Positions 44,261 to 53,565 of a stretch of DNA of 64,000 bases are shown here, in pieces. The stretch comes from JBFISM01 sp041608535. Lineage in GTDB: Bacteria; Actinomycetota; Acidimicrobiia; Spongiisociales; UBA5794. A program made the translations under genes and the position numbers. The DNA lies in assembly GCA_041608535.1 (NCBI GenBank), contig JBFISM010000003.1, positions 1 through 64,000 on the forward strand, given 5' to 3'. Numbering within the stretch: the stretch's first letter is position 1; every line of letters begins with the position of its first letter. Below the pieces are notes generated by a model that saw only the letters and a program-made list of their open reading frames with translations, searched no databases and had not been told where the DNA came from.

Positions 44261-45583
44261 GTGAGACTTCGGGTTCGTCGTGAGCACGACGCCGAGCCAT
44301 TCCAGCCGGCCCGGGTCACGGTCGTCGATGTCGCTCAGCCGATACCCGCCGTTGTTGGTGACGACGGCCCCCGGTACGCCCGCGGTGTCACGTTCGTCCA
44401 TTGGACCGGAACACCCGTCGGTGCGGTTTGGATCGATCTTTCTCCGGGCCGACTCGATGCGACGAGCCACGCGGCCGCCATCTGGGAGCAGCTCGGAGAC
44501 GACCTGCGCATGCATGCCGCAAACCGCGGGTTGGGGGCGGTCGATCCCCTGACGGCGAGCGGTTTCGGGTCGCGACGCGACGTCACTCCCCACGCTGCCA
44601 CCACACCGTCGGTGACGGTGATCGTCGCCACGCACGACCGTCCCAAGCTCCTCGACCGATGTCTCCGCTCCCTGCTTGCCGTCGACTATCCGGCTTTCGA
44701 TGTGGTCGTGGTGGACAACGCACCATCAAGCGATGCGACTGCACGGCTCATCGCTGCTGCATACGCCGACGCACCGGTGACATACGTCGTCGAACCAGAG
44801 CGGGGACTGGCCATCGCCCACAACCGCGGTCTCGACTTCGTCTCCGGTGAGGTCGTGGCGTTCACCGACGATGACGTGATCGTCGACCCCGGATGGTTGC
44901 GCTCGCTCGCCGTCGATTTCGCCGACGACGACGTGGCGTGCGTCACCGGTTTGATCCTGCCCATCCGGCTCGATACGCAGGCGCAATTCTGGCTGGAGGG
45001 ATATGCCGGGTACGCCAAGGGAATGGAGCGGCGCTCCTTCGATCTCGGGTGCAACAGGCCCGAGGACCGGCTCTTCCCGTACACGGCGGGACGGCTCGGC
45101 TCGGGGGCCAACATGGCGTTCCGCACTGAGTTTCTACGAAGTATCGGCGGTTTCGACCCAGCGCTGGGTGCCGGCAGCCCGGCGTTTGGCGGTGATGATC
45201 TCGCAGCGTTCTTCGAGGTCATCACCAGGGGACACACCCTCGTGTATGAACCCGCCGCCATCGTCCACCACGATCACCCGGAGACCGAGGACGCGCTGTG
45301 GAGACAGGTGTTTGGCTATGGCGCCGGTCTGACGGCGTACCTCACCAAGACGCTGCTCGACCATCCTGCGCAGCTCATGAGGGTGCTCGCGCGGGCTCCA
45401 CAGGCAGTGTGGTACGTGCTGTCGTCACGCTCGGTTCGCAACGCTGGCAGAGCGGCCGACTTCCCCGCCACCCTACGTCTGCGCGAGCTCGCCGGCATGG
45501 CGGTGGGCCCGGTGGCGTATCTGCGCAGTCGGCGACGCGTGAGGAGGCTTGCGTCCCGGCCACACCGCAGCGACGCAACCTGA
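44261..45583 (+). CDS. GT2 family glycosyltransferase
   Basis: A protein of about 440 residues. GTG 44261 (VRLRVRREHDAEPF) is the most sensible start; in-frame sequence reaches back to 44102 but is Arg/Ser-rich and overlaps the palindrome. An N-terminal ~110-residue unassigned domain precedes the GT-A core: SVTVIVATHDRPKLLDRCLR, VVVDNAPSS, FTDDDVIVDPGWL (DxD metal site) and FGGDDLAAFFEVI. It likely transfers a sugar in surface-polysaccharide assembly. First gene of the locus. Confidence 0.88.
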   Translation: MRLRVRREHDAEPFQPARVTVVDVAQPIPAVVGDDGPRYARGVTFVHWTGTPVGAVWIDLSPGRLDATSHAAAIWEQLGDDLRMHAANRGLGAVDPLTASGFGSRRDVTPHAATTPSVTVIVATHDRPKLLDRCLRSLLAVDYPAFDVVVVDNAPSSDATARLIAAAYADAPVTYVVEPERGLAIAHNRGLDFVSGEVVAFTDDDVIVDPGWLRSLAVDFADDDVACVTGLILPIRLDTQAQFWLEGYAGYAKGMERRSFDLGCNRPEDRLFPYTAGRLGSGANMAFRTEFLRSIGGFDPALGAGSPAFGGDDLAAFFEVITRGHTLVYEPAAIVHHDHPETEDALWRQVFGYGAGLTAYLTKTLLDHPAQLMRVLARAPQAVWYVLSSRSVRNAGRAADFPATLRLRELAGMAVGPVAYLRSRRRVRRLASRPHRSDAT

Positions 45584-45585
45584 CC

Positions 45586-46401
45586 ATGTCGCGATCTGTG
45601 CCGCTGCTGTTGTATCACTCGATCTCGGATCGCACCGGGCCCCGGTTCCGGCGATGGACGGTTCCGCCCGCCCACTTCACCCAGCACGCTGCGTTGTTGG
45701 TCGACGAGGGATATGAAGCGCTCACGGTGGCCGAGTACCTGGAGTGTCGTCTCGGCATCCGGTCGTTCCCAGCACGCCCGGTGGTGCTCACCTTCGATGA
45801 CGGCTTCGCCGACTTCGCCACCGCTGCCCTGCCCGTTCTCCACCGGTACGGGCTGAAAGCCACGCTGTACGTCACCTCCGGGTACATCGGTGGCACCAGC
45901 CGGTGGCTGATCCGGGAGGGCGAGGTGGACCGGCGGATGCTGTCGTGGGATGAGCTCGCTGCGTTTCCTGCGGAGCTGGTGGAGCTCGGTGGGCACGGCT
46001 ACAGCCATCGCCAGCTCGACACGCTGCCCGCAGCGGAGGCTCTGGCCGATGTCGTTCGCGGTATCTCCGTGCTGGAGGAGAGGACCGGCCGCAAGGTCGG
46101 TACGTTTGCCTACCCTCACGGCTACAGCACACCGGCGCTGCGCAGGGGTCTCGTCGATCTCGGATTGGCCGGTGCCTGTGGTGTCGTCGATGCTCCGAGC
46201 ACGCCGGATGACCCGACGTACTGCCTGGCACGGCTCATCGTCGATGCCGATATGGACGCCATGAGATTGCACCGCCTCCTCGAGCACTCCGCCGGTGTCA
46301 CCGAGAGCAGCAGCTCGCACGGCTGGAGGCAGCGTCTGTGGCGCAGGTGGAGGAAGGCACGACTGCAGCTGGGAATCGACAGCGCCCACGTCCCCGACTG
46401 A
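45586..46401 (+). CDS. polysaccharide deacetylase
   Basis: A 271-residue NodB-homology carbohydrate esterase (CE4). VLTFDDGFADFA supplies the catalytic base and the metal Asp, GGHGYSHRQLD holds the two metal histidines, and FAYPHGYSTPALR follows. No signal peptide is seen, so it may act in the cytosol or leave by another route. It begins two bases after the glycosyltransferase stop. Confidence 0.9.
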   Translation: MSRSVPLLLYHSISDRTGPRFRRWTVPPAHFTQHAALLVDEGYEALTVAEYLECRLGIRSFPARPVVLTFDDGFADFATAALPVLHRYGLKATLYVTSGYIGGTSRWLIREGEVDRRMLSWDELAAFPAELVELGGHGYSHRQLDTLPAAEALADVVRGISVLEERTGRKVGTFAYPHGYSTPALRRGLVDLGLAGACGVVDAPSTPDDPTYCLARLIVDADMDAMRLHRLLEHSAGVTESSSSHGWRQRLWRRWRKARLQLGIDSAHVPD

Positions 46402-46423
46402 CCGACGGCCCCGCCACGCCGCC

Positions 46424-47470
46424 ATGATCCCTCGGCTCGCCGCACCAGTCTCCCGCACACTGTGGCAACAGCTACTCGACGACGATCCCCACGCCCTCCC
46501 CTCGCAGAGCCCGCAGTGGGTCGACGCCATGGTGGCGACCGGGGGTTGGGAGGATGCCACCATTGCAATGGAGACCGCACCGGAGCGGACCGTGGTGCTG
46601 CCGTTGGTTCGGCGCCGACTCGGCGGCCGGTGGGCTCCCCACTCGTCGTTCATCGAGGGTTGGGGCGTCGGCGGTGTGCTTGCGCCTAGCGGTGTGCGCT
46701 CGGCCGACCTGAGCATCGTCTTGGCGCACATCGAGACACTGGGCGCCGTGCGCACCACGGTTCGGCCCAATCCGTTGCTGGCTGGCGTGTGGGCGGCGGC
46801 CGCGACGGACACAACCGCAACCCCTCGGCCGGCGCGCGCCCACGTGCTCGACTTGAGTGGCGGGTGCGACGTCGTCTGGGAGCAACGAGTGACCAGACGA
46901 GGCCGCCGCGACGTCCGCACTGCGCAGCGCCGCGGTGTCGTCGTTCGTTCCGATGCGACCGGAGCATTCGTTCCCGTGTTCCACGACATGCTGGTGCGGT
47001 CGTTCGCGCGCTGGGCAGGGCGATCCGGAGAGCCGGCGTGGCTGGCGCGCTATCGGGGCTTGCGACGAGATCCGGAGGCGAAGTTCGTCGAGATGGCCGC
47101 GCGGCTCGGCCCGCTGCTGCGGATCTACATAGCCGAGGTCGATGACCGCCCGGCGGCCAGCGCACTCGTGCTCCTGGGGACCAATGCGCATTATTCCCGG
47201 GGAGCGCTCGATCCGGTTGTCGCCGGGAACAGCAACGCCGCAGCCCTCATTCAGTGGACGGCCATCAGTGATGCCATCGCTGCCGGATGTCGCAGCTACC
47301 ACATGGGGGAGACGGCGGCGGGCGCTCCGCTGGCTGCGTTCAAAGAGAAGTTCGGCGCAGTTGCCCACGACTACGCCCGCTACACGGTCGAGCGGTTGCC
47401 GCTGACCACCGCCGAGCGTGCGGTGCGCCAGGTGGTGAAATGCGCCGTTGGTTTTCGGGAGCCGGGTTGA
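46424..47470 (+). CDS. FemAB/GNAT-like acyl- or aminoacyl-transferase
   Basis: A 348-residue protein with the double-GNAT layout of FemAB-like (PEP-CTERM/XrtA-associated) transferases: N-terminal SQSPQWVDAMVATGG, middle RRGRRDVRTAQRRGVVV, C-terminal YIAEVDDRPAASALVLLG then YSRGALDPVVAGNSNAAALIQW and FKEKFGA. Such proteins modify polysaccharide precursors or peptidoglycan. Start ATG 46424; its TGA overlaps the next ATG. Confidence 0.8.
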   Translation: MIPRLAAPVSRTLWQQLLDDDPHALPSQSPQWVDAMVATGGWEDATIAMETAPERTVVLPLVRRRLGGRWAPHSSFIEGWGVGGVLAPSGVRSADLSIVLAHIETLGAVRTTVRPNPLLAGVWAAAATDTTATPRPARAHVLDLSGGCDVVWEQRVTRRGRRDVRTAQRRGVVVRSDATGAFVPVFHDMLVRSFARWAGRSGEPAWLARYRGLRRDPEAKFVEMAARLGPLLRIYIAEVDDRPAASALVLLGTNAHYSRGALDPVVAGNSNAAALIQWTAISDAIAAGCRSYHMGETAAGAPLAAFKEKFGAVAHDYARYTVERLPLTTAERAVRQVVKCAVGFREPG

Positions 47471-48315
47471 TGTACGGAGCCGGACCACAGCGCATCCTCA
47501 AGGTGCTCATCGCGGCAGCGACCTTGGTCGTGACCATGGGACCGGCGGCGGGCGCCAAGCTGTGGAATGAGGGTATGGCTGACGACTGGGAGCTGGTGTT
47601 TGCGGACGAGTTCTCCGGAACAGCACTCGACACCACCAAGTGGGTCACCTGCTACTGGTGGGCGATCGACGGGTGCGCCATCGGCACCAACGGTGAACGG
47701 CAGTGGTACCTGCCGGACAACGTCGGCGTCGATGACGGTGAGCTGCGCCTGACGGCGAGACTCGAGCAAACGACCACCCCCGATGGCGAGCTGCGCCCGT
47801 ACACCTCGGGGATGGTCTCGACCGGTAGGGCCGGCTCGGATCTCGAAGAGGAACCTCGCTTCGCCTTCACCTACGGACGAGCCGAGGTCCGAGCTCGTCT
47901 CCCGTTCGGGCAGGGTCTGTGGCCGGCGTTCTGGCTGCTGCCGATCGATCACGAGTCGCGCCCCGAGATCGACGTGATGGAGGTGCTGGGTCACGACACG
48001 GCAACGTTGCGGATGCACTACCACTACACCGACGACGGGGACCGCAGCAGCCTGGGCAGGAACGTCACGACCACGGATCTGGCGGTGGGATGGCACACGT
48101 ATGCGGTGGAATGGGGGCCCGACGCCATCATCTGGTATCTCGATGGTCACGAGCGGTGGCGAATCGAGGACCGCACCATCATTCCCGATGAACCCATGTA
48201 TCTGATCGTCAACCTCGCGGTGGGTGGTGAGTTCCCCGGTGAGCCCGACGCTGCCACGCCGTTTCCGAGCGTGTACGGCGTCGATCACGTACGCGTGTGG
48301 CAGCGGGTCCAGTGA
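47470..48315 (+). CDS. secreted GH16 family glycoside hydrolase
   Basis: A 281-residue exported endo-beta-glucanase/laminarinase-type enzyme. Signal peptide at ~8-29 (RILKVLIAAATLVVTMGPAAGA). Catalytic motif PEIDVMEVLG with nucleophile E166, D168 and acid/base E171. FADEFSG at the start and WHTYAVEWGPDAIIWYLDG near the end are family marks. It may trim or release the polymer made by this locus. Coupled to both neighbours by 1- to 4-base overlaps. Confidence 0.92.
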   Translation: MYGAGPQRILKVLIAAATLVVTMGPAAGAKLWNEGMADDWELVFADEFSGTALDTTKWVTCYWWAIDGCAIGTNGERQWYLPDNVGVDDGELRLTARLEQTTTPDGELRPYTSGMVSTGRAGSDLEEEPRFAFTYGRAEVRARLPFGQGLWPAFWLLPIDHESRPEIDVMEVLGHDTATLRMHYHYTDDGDRSSLGRNVTTTDLAVGWHTYAVEWGPDAIIWYLDGHERWRIEDRTIIPDEPMYLIVNLAVGGEFPGEPDAATPFPSVYGVDHVRVWQRVQ

Positions 48316-50639
48316 CGTTCCCCCGTCTTGTCCGGCATCTGCGGGTTCCGCTATTCCGCAGCGGCTATGCGCTCGTCGCCAACACGGCCGCCACGTCGCT
48401 CCTCGGTGCGGTGTATTGGGTGGCGGCTGCGCGCCTCTACGGAGCGGACGAGATCGGAGTGGCCTCTGCCTTGATTGCGGCGATGACGCTCCTGTCATCG
48501 CTGGCCGCACTCAACCTGAACAGCGCACTCAACCGCTTCCTCCCCGCCGCCGGAGACCGCGCAGCTCGCCTCGTGTGGTCGTCGTATGCGATCACCGTTC
48601 CGCTCTCGGCCATTGCCGCCGCGGTGTTCCTCGCCGGGCTCGAATGGTGGACTCCGGGGTTGCGCATCATCCGCTCTTCGCCGCCGGCAACGCTCGGCTT
48701 CGTAGCCGCCACGATGCTGTGGACCATCTTCGTGCTACAGGATGCAGCTCTCGCCGGGCTGCGCAAGGCAGGGTGGATACTCACCGAAAACACGGTCTAC
48801 GGAGTGGTGAAGATCCTCTTGCTCGTGGGGTTCGCCGGTGCGGCCACCGCACTCGGGCTCTTCGCTTCTTGGACGCTGCCGCTGCTGGCGCTGGTGATCC
48901 CGGTGAACCTGGCACTGTTCCGCAGAGCCATCCCGGAGCACCACCGTGCCACCTTCGAGGCGCAGACCGGGTGGACATCGGCGGCGGTGAGCAGGTTTGC
49001 CGCAACCGACTACGTGGCCACGCTGTTGTGGAGGGCCAGTGTGAGCTTGCTGCCGATCGTCGTGCTCGAGGTGGCCGGAGCGGCGGCCAACGCCTATTTC
49101 TATCTGGCCTGGACGATCGCATACACGTTGTACCTGGTGAGCCGCAGCACCGGGATCGCGCTGGTGACCGAAGGCGCGCTCGAGCCGGGAAAGCTCGTGG
49201 CGTATGCGCGCCGGGTGCTCGCGCAAACCGCGGGGCTCGTGATTCCAGCGGTGGTGGTGATCGTCGTCGGAGCGCCCTGGCTGCTGCGGGTCTTTGGCCC
49301 CGAGTACGCCGCCGAGGGCTCCACGGTGCTGCGGCTTTTGGTGCTCTCGGCGATTCCGCACATCGTGGTGAGCCTGTACGTGTCCATCGCCAGAGTGGAG
49401 CAGTCGTTGCGCTCGATCGTCGTCCTCAATGGGGCGGTGGGTGTGGCGGTGGTCGCAACGACGTTGGCGTTGCTTCCGACCCTCGGGCTCGCTGGTGTCG
49501 GGTGGGCTTGGCTACTCACCCAGACAGCGGCTGCGTTGATCTTGCTGGCCACCAGGCTTCGCTCGCTGTGGATCCCGCCGGCGGCCGACCTGTCCGTGAT
49601 GAAGAGGCTGGCTGCGTTCTTCGGTCCGCAGCGGCGCCTGGATCGGGAGAGTGCGGCGGCACGGGCTCGGCTCCCCGAGGTCATCGACCGGTTGGAGCAG
49701 CTCGATGGCCTCGACGCCTGCCGACCGTGGAGAATCGAAGAGTCTCTGCCCACCGAGCTCGATCTGGCGGTCGCTTCGTTGCGCTGTGGTGGCGACGATG
49801 GGCCGGCGGCGGTGGTCAAGCTCGCGGCAACTGCAGGGGCGTCCGCCGGCGTGCTCGCCGAGGCAGCAGTGCTCCAGGAGCTGCGCACCCTCGATGGGAA
49901 CTCCGGGTGGCTCCACGGCGTTCCCGCCCTGATCCTCACGGGCGATCTGGACGGCCTTGCCTTCTTCGTGGAGGAGCATCTCGAAGGGTCCGACGCGCGC
50001 CGTCTGGCAAGGTCCCCCGGTGCCCCGCAGCAGCTCGTGACTGTTGCGGCGGAGTGGATCGGTGCGTTCCACGAAGCAACTCGACGGCCCGTCATCGTCG
50101 ACGAAGAGTTTGTCGATCGCCTGGTGGACCGGCCGCTGCGAGATCTATCCGACCTGCTCGACACCGGCAATCGGACCCGGCGTCGCCACCAGCTGGCAGC
50201 GGCCGGTCGCAGGTTGCGCGGCGATCTCCTTGGGAAGCGCACGGTGGAGTGTTGGATTCACGGCGATTTCTGGTTCGGCAACCTGCTGGCGTCGCCCGAG
50301 CTCGAAGTGGTCGGAGTCGTCGATTGGGCGCAGAGCGAGCGGCGTGGTCTACCCGCGCTGGACGTCCTCCATCTCGTGCTCACCGCTCGGGCGCTCGAGC
50401 GCGGTGTGTCGCTCGGTACCGTCGCCGTGGAGACGATTGTTGATCAGTCGTGGACACCATGGGAGGAGAGGGCGCTCGCCGTAGCGCTCCACGACGATGC
50501 GGTACCGCTGAGCACGCTCATCATGCTCACGTGGCTACGTCACGTCGCCTCCAATGTGCGCAAGTCGTACCGGTATCGACGCAGCCTGGTGTGGGCCACC
50601 GAGAACGTCGACCAGGTGCTGGGTGCGGTCGGTGGGTGA
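48312..50639 (+). CDS. Wzx-like flippase fused to APH-type kinase domain
   Basis: A 775-residue fusion. Residues ~15-425 form a polysaccharide flippase with 12-14 helices (SLLGAVYWVAAARLYGADEIG, LAALNLNSALNRFLPAAG, TAGLVIPAVVVIVVGAPWLLRVFGPEY). After a linker, residues ~470-775 form an aminoglycoside-phosphotransferase-like kinase fold with the catalytic loop WIHGDFWFGNLL (H650, D652, N657) and the metal Asp in VVDWAQSE (D671). The kinase may phosphorylate a lipid-linked sugar or sense substrate. GTG 48312 overlaps the GH16 stop. Confidence 0.87.
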   Translation: MTFPRLVRHLRVPLFRSGYALVANTAATSLLGAVYWVAAARLYGADEIGVASALIAAMTLLSSLAALNLNSALNRFLPAAGDRAARLVWSSYAITVPLSAIAAAVFLAGLEWWTPGLRIIRSSPPATLGFVAATMLWTIFVLQDAALAGLRKAGWILTENTVYGVVKILLLVGFAGAATALGLFASWTLPLLALVIPVNLALFRRAIPEHHRATFEAQTGWTSAAVSRFAATDYVATLLWRASVSLLPIVVLEVAGAAANAYFYLAWTIAYTLYLVSRSTGIALVTEGALEPGKLVAYARRVLAQTAGLVIPAVVVIVVGAPWLLRVFGPEYAAEGSTVLRLLVLSAIPHIVVSLYVSIARVEQSLRSIVVLNGAVGVAVVATTLALLPTLGLAGVGWAWLLTQTAAALILLATRLRSLWIPPAADLSVMKRLAAFFGPQRRLDRESAAARARLPEVIDRLEQLDGLDACRPWRIEESLPTELDLAVASLRCGGDDGPAAVVKLAATAGASAGVLAEAAVLQELRTLDGNSGWLHGVPALILTGDLDGLAFFVEEHLEGSDARRLARSPGAPQQLVTVAAEWIGAFHEATRRPVIVDEEFVDRLVDRPLRDLSDLLDTGNRTRRRHQLAAAGRRLRGDLLGKRTVECWIHGDFWFGNLLASPELEVVGVVDWAQSERRGLPALDVLHLVLTARALERGVSLGTVAVETIVDQSWTPWEERALAVALHDDAVPLSTLIMLTWLRHVASNVRKSYRYRRSLVWATENVDQVLGAVGG

Positions 50640-50726
50640 GCCTGCAGCGAACACCGGGGGTGGGGGGCGCCGGGGGTACGAAGGCGGCTTCGGTAGATTG
50701 GCCGTTCATCGTCGGGGCGGTTATCG

Positions 50727-52541
50727 ATGACTCCATCGCCACAGGTCGCTGAGCGGCCACCGGTGGCCATCGCTGCCGGTGGATCCGACGGAGCAGCCGC
50801 TGCCAGTGTGTTGCGCCACGGGCTGGTCATCGCCGCCGCATCCGGTGTCTATCTGTGGTCGATAACCAGAGTCGACGCCGCCCACATGACCGACATGGGC
50901 ATCATCTCCGTGCTCCCCATCGCCGTCTATGCCGCCCTCATCGTCATGATCGCCGGCTTCGCCACGGCGGCCCGGGTCGACCTCACGGGTCGAGTGCAGG
51001 GCGCATATGTCCTCGGTCTCACGGTGATGCTGCACGGCATGCCACCGCTGGCGTACGAGTTCCTGCGCTTCTCATGGGCGTGGAAGCACGTGGGCATCGT
51101 CGACTACATCCAGCGCTTCGGCGACGTCGATCCGGGAATCGCCAGCCTTCCCGTTTATCACAACTGGCCCGGCTTCTTCGGGCTCAACGCGTGGATCACC
51201 GAGTCGAGCCGGCTCGAGTCGGCCCTGTCGTATGCGTCCTGGTCCCCGATCCTCTTCAACCTGCTCTTCGTCGGCGCGCTGTACGTGATGTTCCGCGGGT
51301 TTACGACGGATCGCCGGCTCATCTGGACATCGCTGCTGCTCTTCGTCCTCGGCAACTGGGTGGGACAGGACTACTTCGCTCCACAGGCGTTGGCGTTCTT
51401 TCTCTACCTGTTGGTGCTGGCGATCTTGTTGCGCTGGTACCCGCAGGATCCGGGCTACCTCGACGACGGTGCGGTGCGTCCCGCCGGTGACGTCGTCGCA
51501 CCAGGGAGCGTCGCCTCGGTGGCGCTCAGCGGCGTGGTGGTGGCCGGACTGTTCGTCATCGCCTCGTCGCATCCGCTGACGCCGGTGATGACCGTTGTGG
51601 CTCTGGCCGCCCTCGTCGTCTCCCGGGTGATCAGGGTGAGATGGCCCGTGGTGGTGATCGCCGTGCTGACCACCGTGTGGGCGCTGGGTCCTGCACGAGA
51701 GTTCGTGTTTGCCAACCTCATAGAGGCGGCACGTGAGGCCGGGGGCTTCCAGGTCAACGTCGACAGCAACCTCGTGGATTTCGAGATCGTCAGCCCGGCG
51801 CAGGAGATCATCTCGCTGGTGGCCCGGGGGCTGTCGGCGGCGCTGCTGGGGCTCGGTGCGCTCGGCTGGCTACGGCGTCGCCGTCGCGGAGTGCGTTCCG
51901 GGTGGGTGTCGCTGCTCGCTGCGGTGCCGGCGCTTCTCGTCATGCTCTCGTCGTACGGCGGCGAGGTGATATTCCGTGCCTATCTCTTCGCCCTGCCTTT
52001 CGTTGCCTATCTCGCGGCTTCTCTGTGGTTCGCCGACGAGACCGTGGGGCGGCGACTCCTCGCGCGATGGACGTTGGGTGCCACGATCGTGGTGCTCACC
52101 GCGGCGCTGCTCATCGCAGATTTCGGGGCAGATCGCCGCCAGGTTTTCAGTGCAGACGAAGTGGCGGCGGCGAACTTCGTCTTCGAGAACGCCAGTGAAG
52201 GGGCGTTGATCATCGAGGGGACGCGAGACTATCCGCGGCAGCACCGCAATTACGAGAAGTTCGTGTTCCTCCCGCTCGATCGCTCCACACCCGACACGTT
52301 GCGTGGCCTGATGGCCGACCCGGCGGAGAGACTCGCCTCGTGGCTGTCCGACGACGACCGCTACAACGGCGGGTACGTGATCATCACCGAGTCACAGCGG
52401 AACACCGTGTCCGATCTCGGGACGCTGCTCGAGCCGACCTTGGATGCGATCGAGGAGTCCCTCTTGACATCGGAGCTGTTCGAGGTTGTCTACGAGTCGG
52501 GGACGGCTCGGGTCTTTGCGTTGACCGAGGAGGTGTCGTGA
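50727..52541 (+). CDS. polytopic membrane protein, possible GT-C-type glycosyltransferase
   Basis: A 604-residue protein with about 12-14 membrane helices and a C-terminal soluble part of about 110 residues. Extracytoplasmic loop 1 is long (YEFLRFSWAWKHVGIVDYI, VDPGIASLPVYHNWPGFFGL). Topology resembles GT-C or O-antigen polymerase-like enzymes, but I cannot point to a catalytic motif. Its place after the flippase supports a role in polymerising or transferring the polysaccharide. Confidence 0.75.
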   Translation: MTPSPQVAERPPVAIAAGGSDGAAAASVLRHGLVIAAASGVYLWSITRVDAAHMTDMGIISVLPIAVYAALIVMIAGFATAARVDLTGRVQGAYVLGLTVMLHGMPPLAYEFLRFSWAWKHVGIVDYIQRFGDVDPGIASLPVYHNWPGFFGLNAWITESSRLESALSYASWSPILFNLLFVGALYVMFRGFTTDRRLIWTSLLLFVLGNWVGQDYFAPQALAFFLYLLVLAILLRWYPQDPGYLDDGAVRPAGDVVAPGSVASVALSGVVVAGLFVIASSHPLTPVMTVVALAALVVSRVIRVRWPVVVIAVLTTVWALGPAREFVFANLIEAAREAGGFQVNVDSNLVDFEIVSPAQEIISLVARGLSAALLGLGALGWLRRRRRGVRSGWVSLLAAVPALLVMLSSYGGEVIFRAYLFALPFVAYLAASLWFADETVGRRLLARWTLGATIVVLTAALLIADFGADRRQVFSADEVAAANFVFENASEGALIIEGTRDYPRQHRNYEKFVFLPLDRSTPDTLRGLMADPAERLASWLSDDDRYNGGYVIITESQRNTVSDLGTLLEPTLDAIEESLLTSELFEVVYESGTARVFALTEEVS

Positions 52542-52942
52542 GCAGTCCCGGTCTGCACGCGGTGCACACTCCCGACACGAATGCGGGGCGGCGGCGTCAT
52601 GGGCTGATGGCGGTTGCCGCCATCGGGGCCGCCCAAGCACTGGCAATCGGTCTGCAGATCGGGACGCCGCTCCAGCCGTTCCTGTCGATCGTCTTCGTGC
52701 TCACCTGCCCTGGGCTCCTCCTGCTCGACCTGGAGCAGCCGACCGACTGGTCGGCTCGTATGGTCATCGGTATCGGCGCCAGCCTGGCGGTGAACACGGC
52801 GATTGCCACCGTGGTTCTGGTGGCCGAGGCGCAATGGACCGCACCACTTGTCGCTCTGGCGCTCGTGGCGATCGCGGCACTGCCCCGGCACCGGCTGCAG
52901 GGCATCGCCGATCGTGTGGGCGCGGTACTCTGGCCGCGCTGA
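52538..52942 (+). CDS. small membrane protein of polysaccharide locus
   Basis: A 134-residue protein with about four helices (LMAVAAIGAAQALAIGLQIG, FLSIVFVLTCPGLLLLDL, MVIGIGASLAVNTAIATVVLV, APLVALALVAIAAL). The GTG overlaps the stop of the large membrane gene, with GAGGAGGT upstream. The segment FVLTCPGLLLLD resembles DUF1616-like small proteins found with glycosyltransferases. Role unknown. Confidence 0.75.
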   Translation: MSSPGLHAVHTPDTNAGRRRHGLMAVAAIGAAQALAIGLQIGTPLQPFLSIVFVLTCPGLLLLDLEQPTDWSARMVIGIGASLAVNTAIATVVLVAEAQWTAPLVALALVAIAALPRHRLQGIADRVGAVLWPR

Positions 52943-52949
52943 CCGGCCC

Positions 52950-53156
52950 TCAGCCGGAGCCCTCGTTCTGCTCGGCGTCGTCGTTCGGATCCCGGTTGCG
53001 CTCCAACCAGCGCCGCACCCACCACATCGGGTCGTACGGCCGACCGGCGTCGGGTAGCGGCTCGCCCCGTCCGGGAAGATCGTCGAACTCTCCGCGTTCC
53101 ATCGCCTTGCGGATCTCGCGATCGGCCAGGCTCTCGAAGTGTTCCAAATCAGCCAC
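52950..53156 (-). CDS. DUF1992 (DnaJ homologue subfamily C-like) small protein
   Basis: A 68-residue protein with the DUF1992 core: DREIRKAMERGEFDDLPGRG then EPLP and a Trp-rich segment. Function of the family is unclear. The gene converges on the polysaccharide locus. Confidence 0.82.
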   Translation of the reverse strand: MADLEHFESLADREIRKAMERGEFDDLPGRGEPLPDAGRPYDPMWWVRRWLERNRDPNDDAEQNEGSG

Positions 53157-53289
53157 GGGACAATGGTGGCAACCAACCGGTAGTGACCCAAATCACAGCG
53201 CTTTGTACTGAGCGCCCCGACGATGCGCCGCTGGACGACAGAGGTGGAGATCGTGGCCTGGGGGTTCGTACCGAGGCGGCCGGTGGCAT

Positions 53290-53565
53290 CACCAACTGCG
53301 CCGGGGCCGGCCGATGTGGCTACACCACCCGCCCCGAGCTGGCCTACGCCTATACGCGGCTCCTCACCCAAGACCAGCACAACGGCCGCACCTACAACCT
53401 GCACGGAGAGGCCATCACTCAATACGAGCTCGCGGAGTGCCTCAACAGAGCATTCGGCACCGATCTGACCTACCCCGATGAACGTCGAGGACTACCGCCA
53501 GGATCGGATCGCCGATCTCGGCGAATTCATCGGGACCGTGATCGCCGGGGAACACGATGCCTTGG
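53290..53565 (+). pseudogene. NmrA/QorB-type SDR oxidoreductase, frameshifted C-terminal fragment
   Basis: The + frame reads CGYTTRPELAYAYTRLL, QDQHNGRTYNLHGEAITQY and LNRAFGTDLTY, the C-terminal half of an atypical short-chain dehydrogenase (QorB/NmrA group). At about 53478 the sequence moves to the next frame, which continues MNVEDYRQDRIADLGEFIGTV as the family does. The match ends near 53560. There is no N-terminal Rossmann half and the true C-terminus is missing, so this is a decayed remnant. Confidence 0.7.

Noticed and set aside
45316..46989. A 557-codon minus-strand frame across the deacetylase and transferase genes
   Set aside because: Composition is Arg/Ser/Pro-rich and motif-free, and it is antisense to genes with clear catalytic motifs.
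48224..50443. A 739-codon frame overlapping the flippase-kinase gene
   Set aside because: It is out-of-frame reading of the same strand with Gly/Arg-rich sequence. The flippase helices and kinase motifs are in the other frame.
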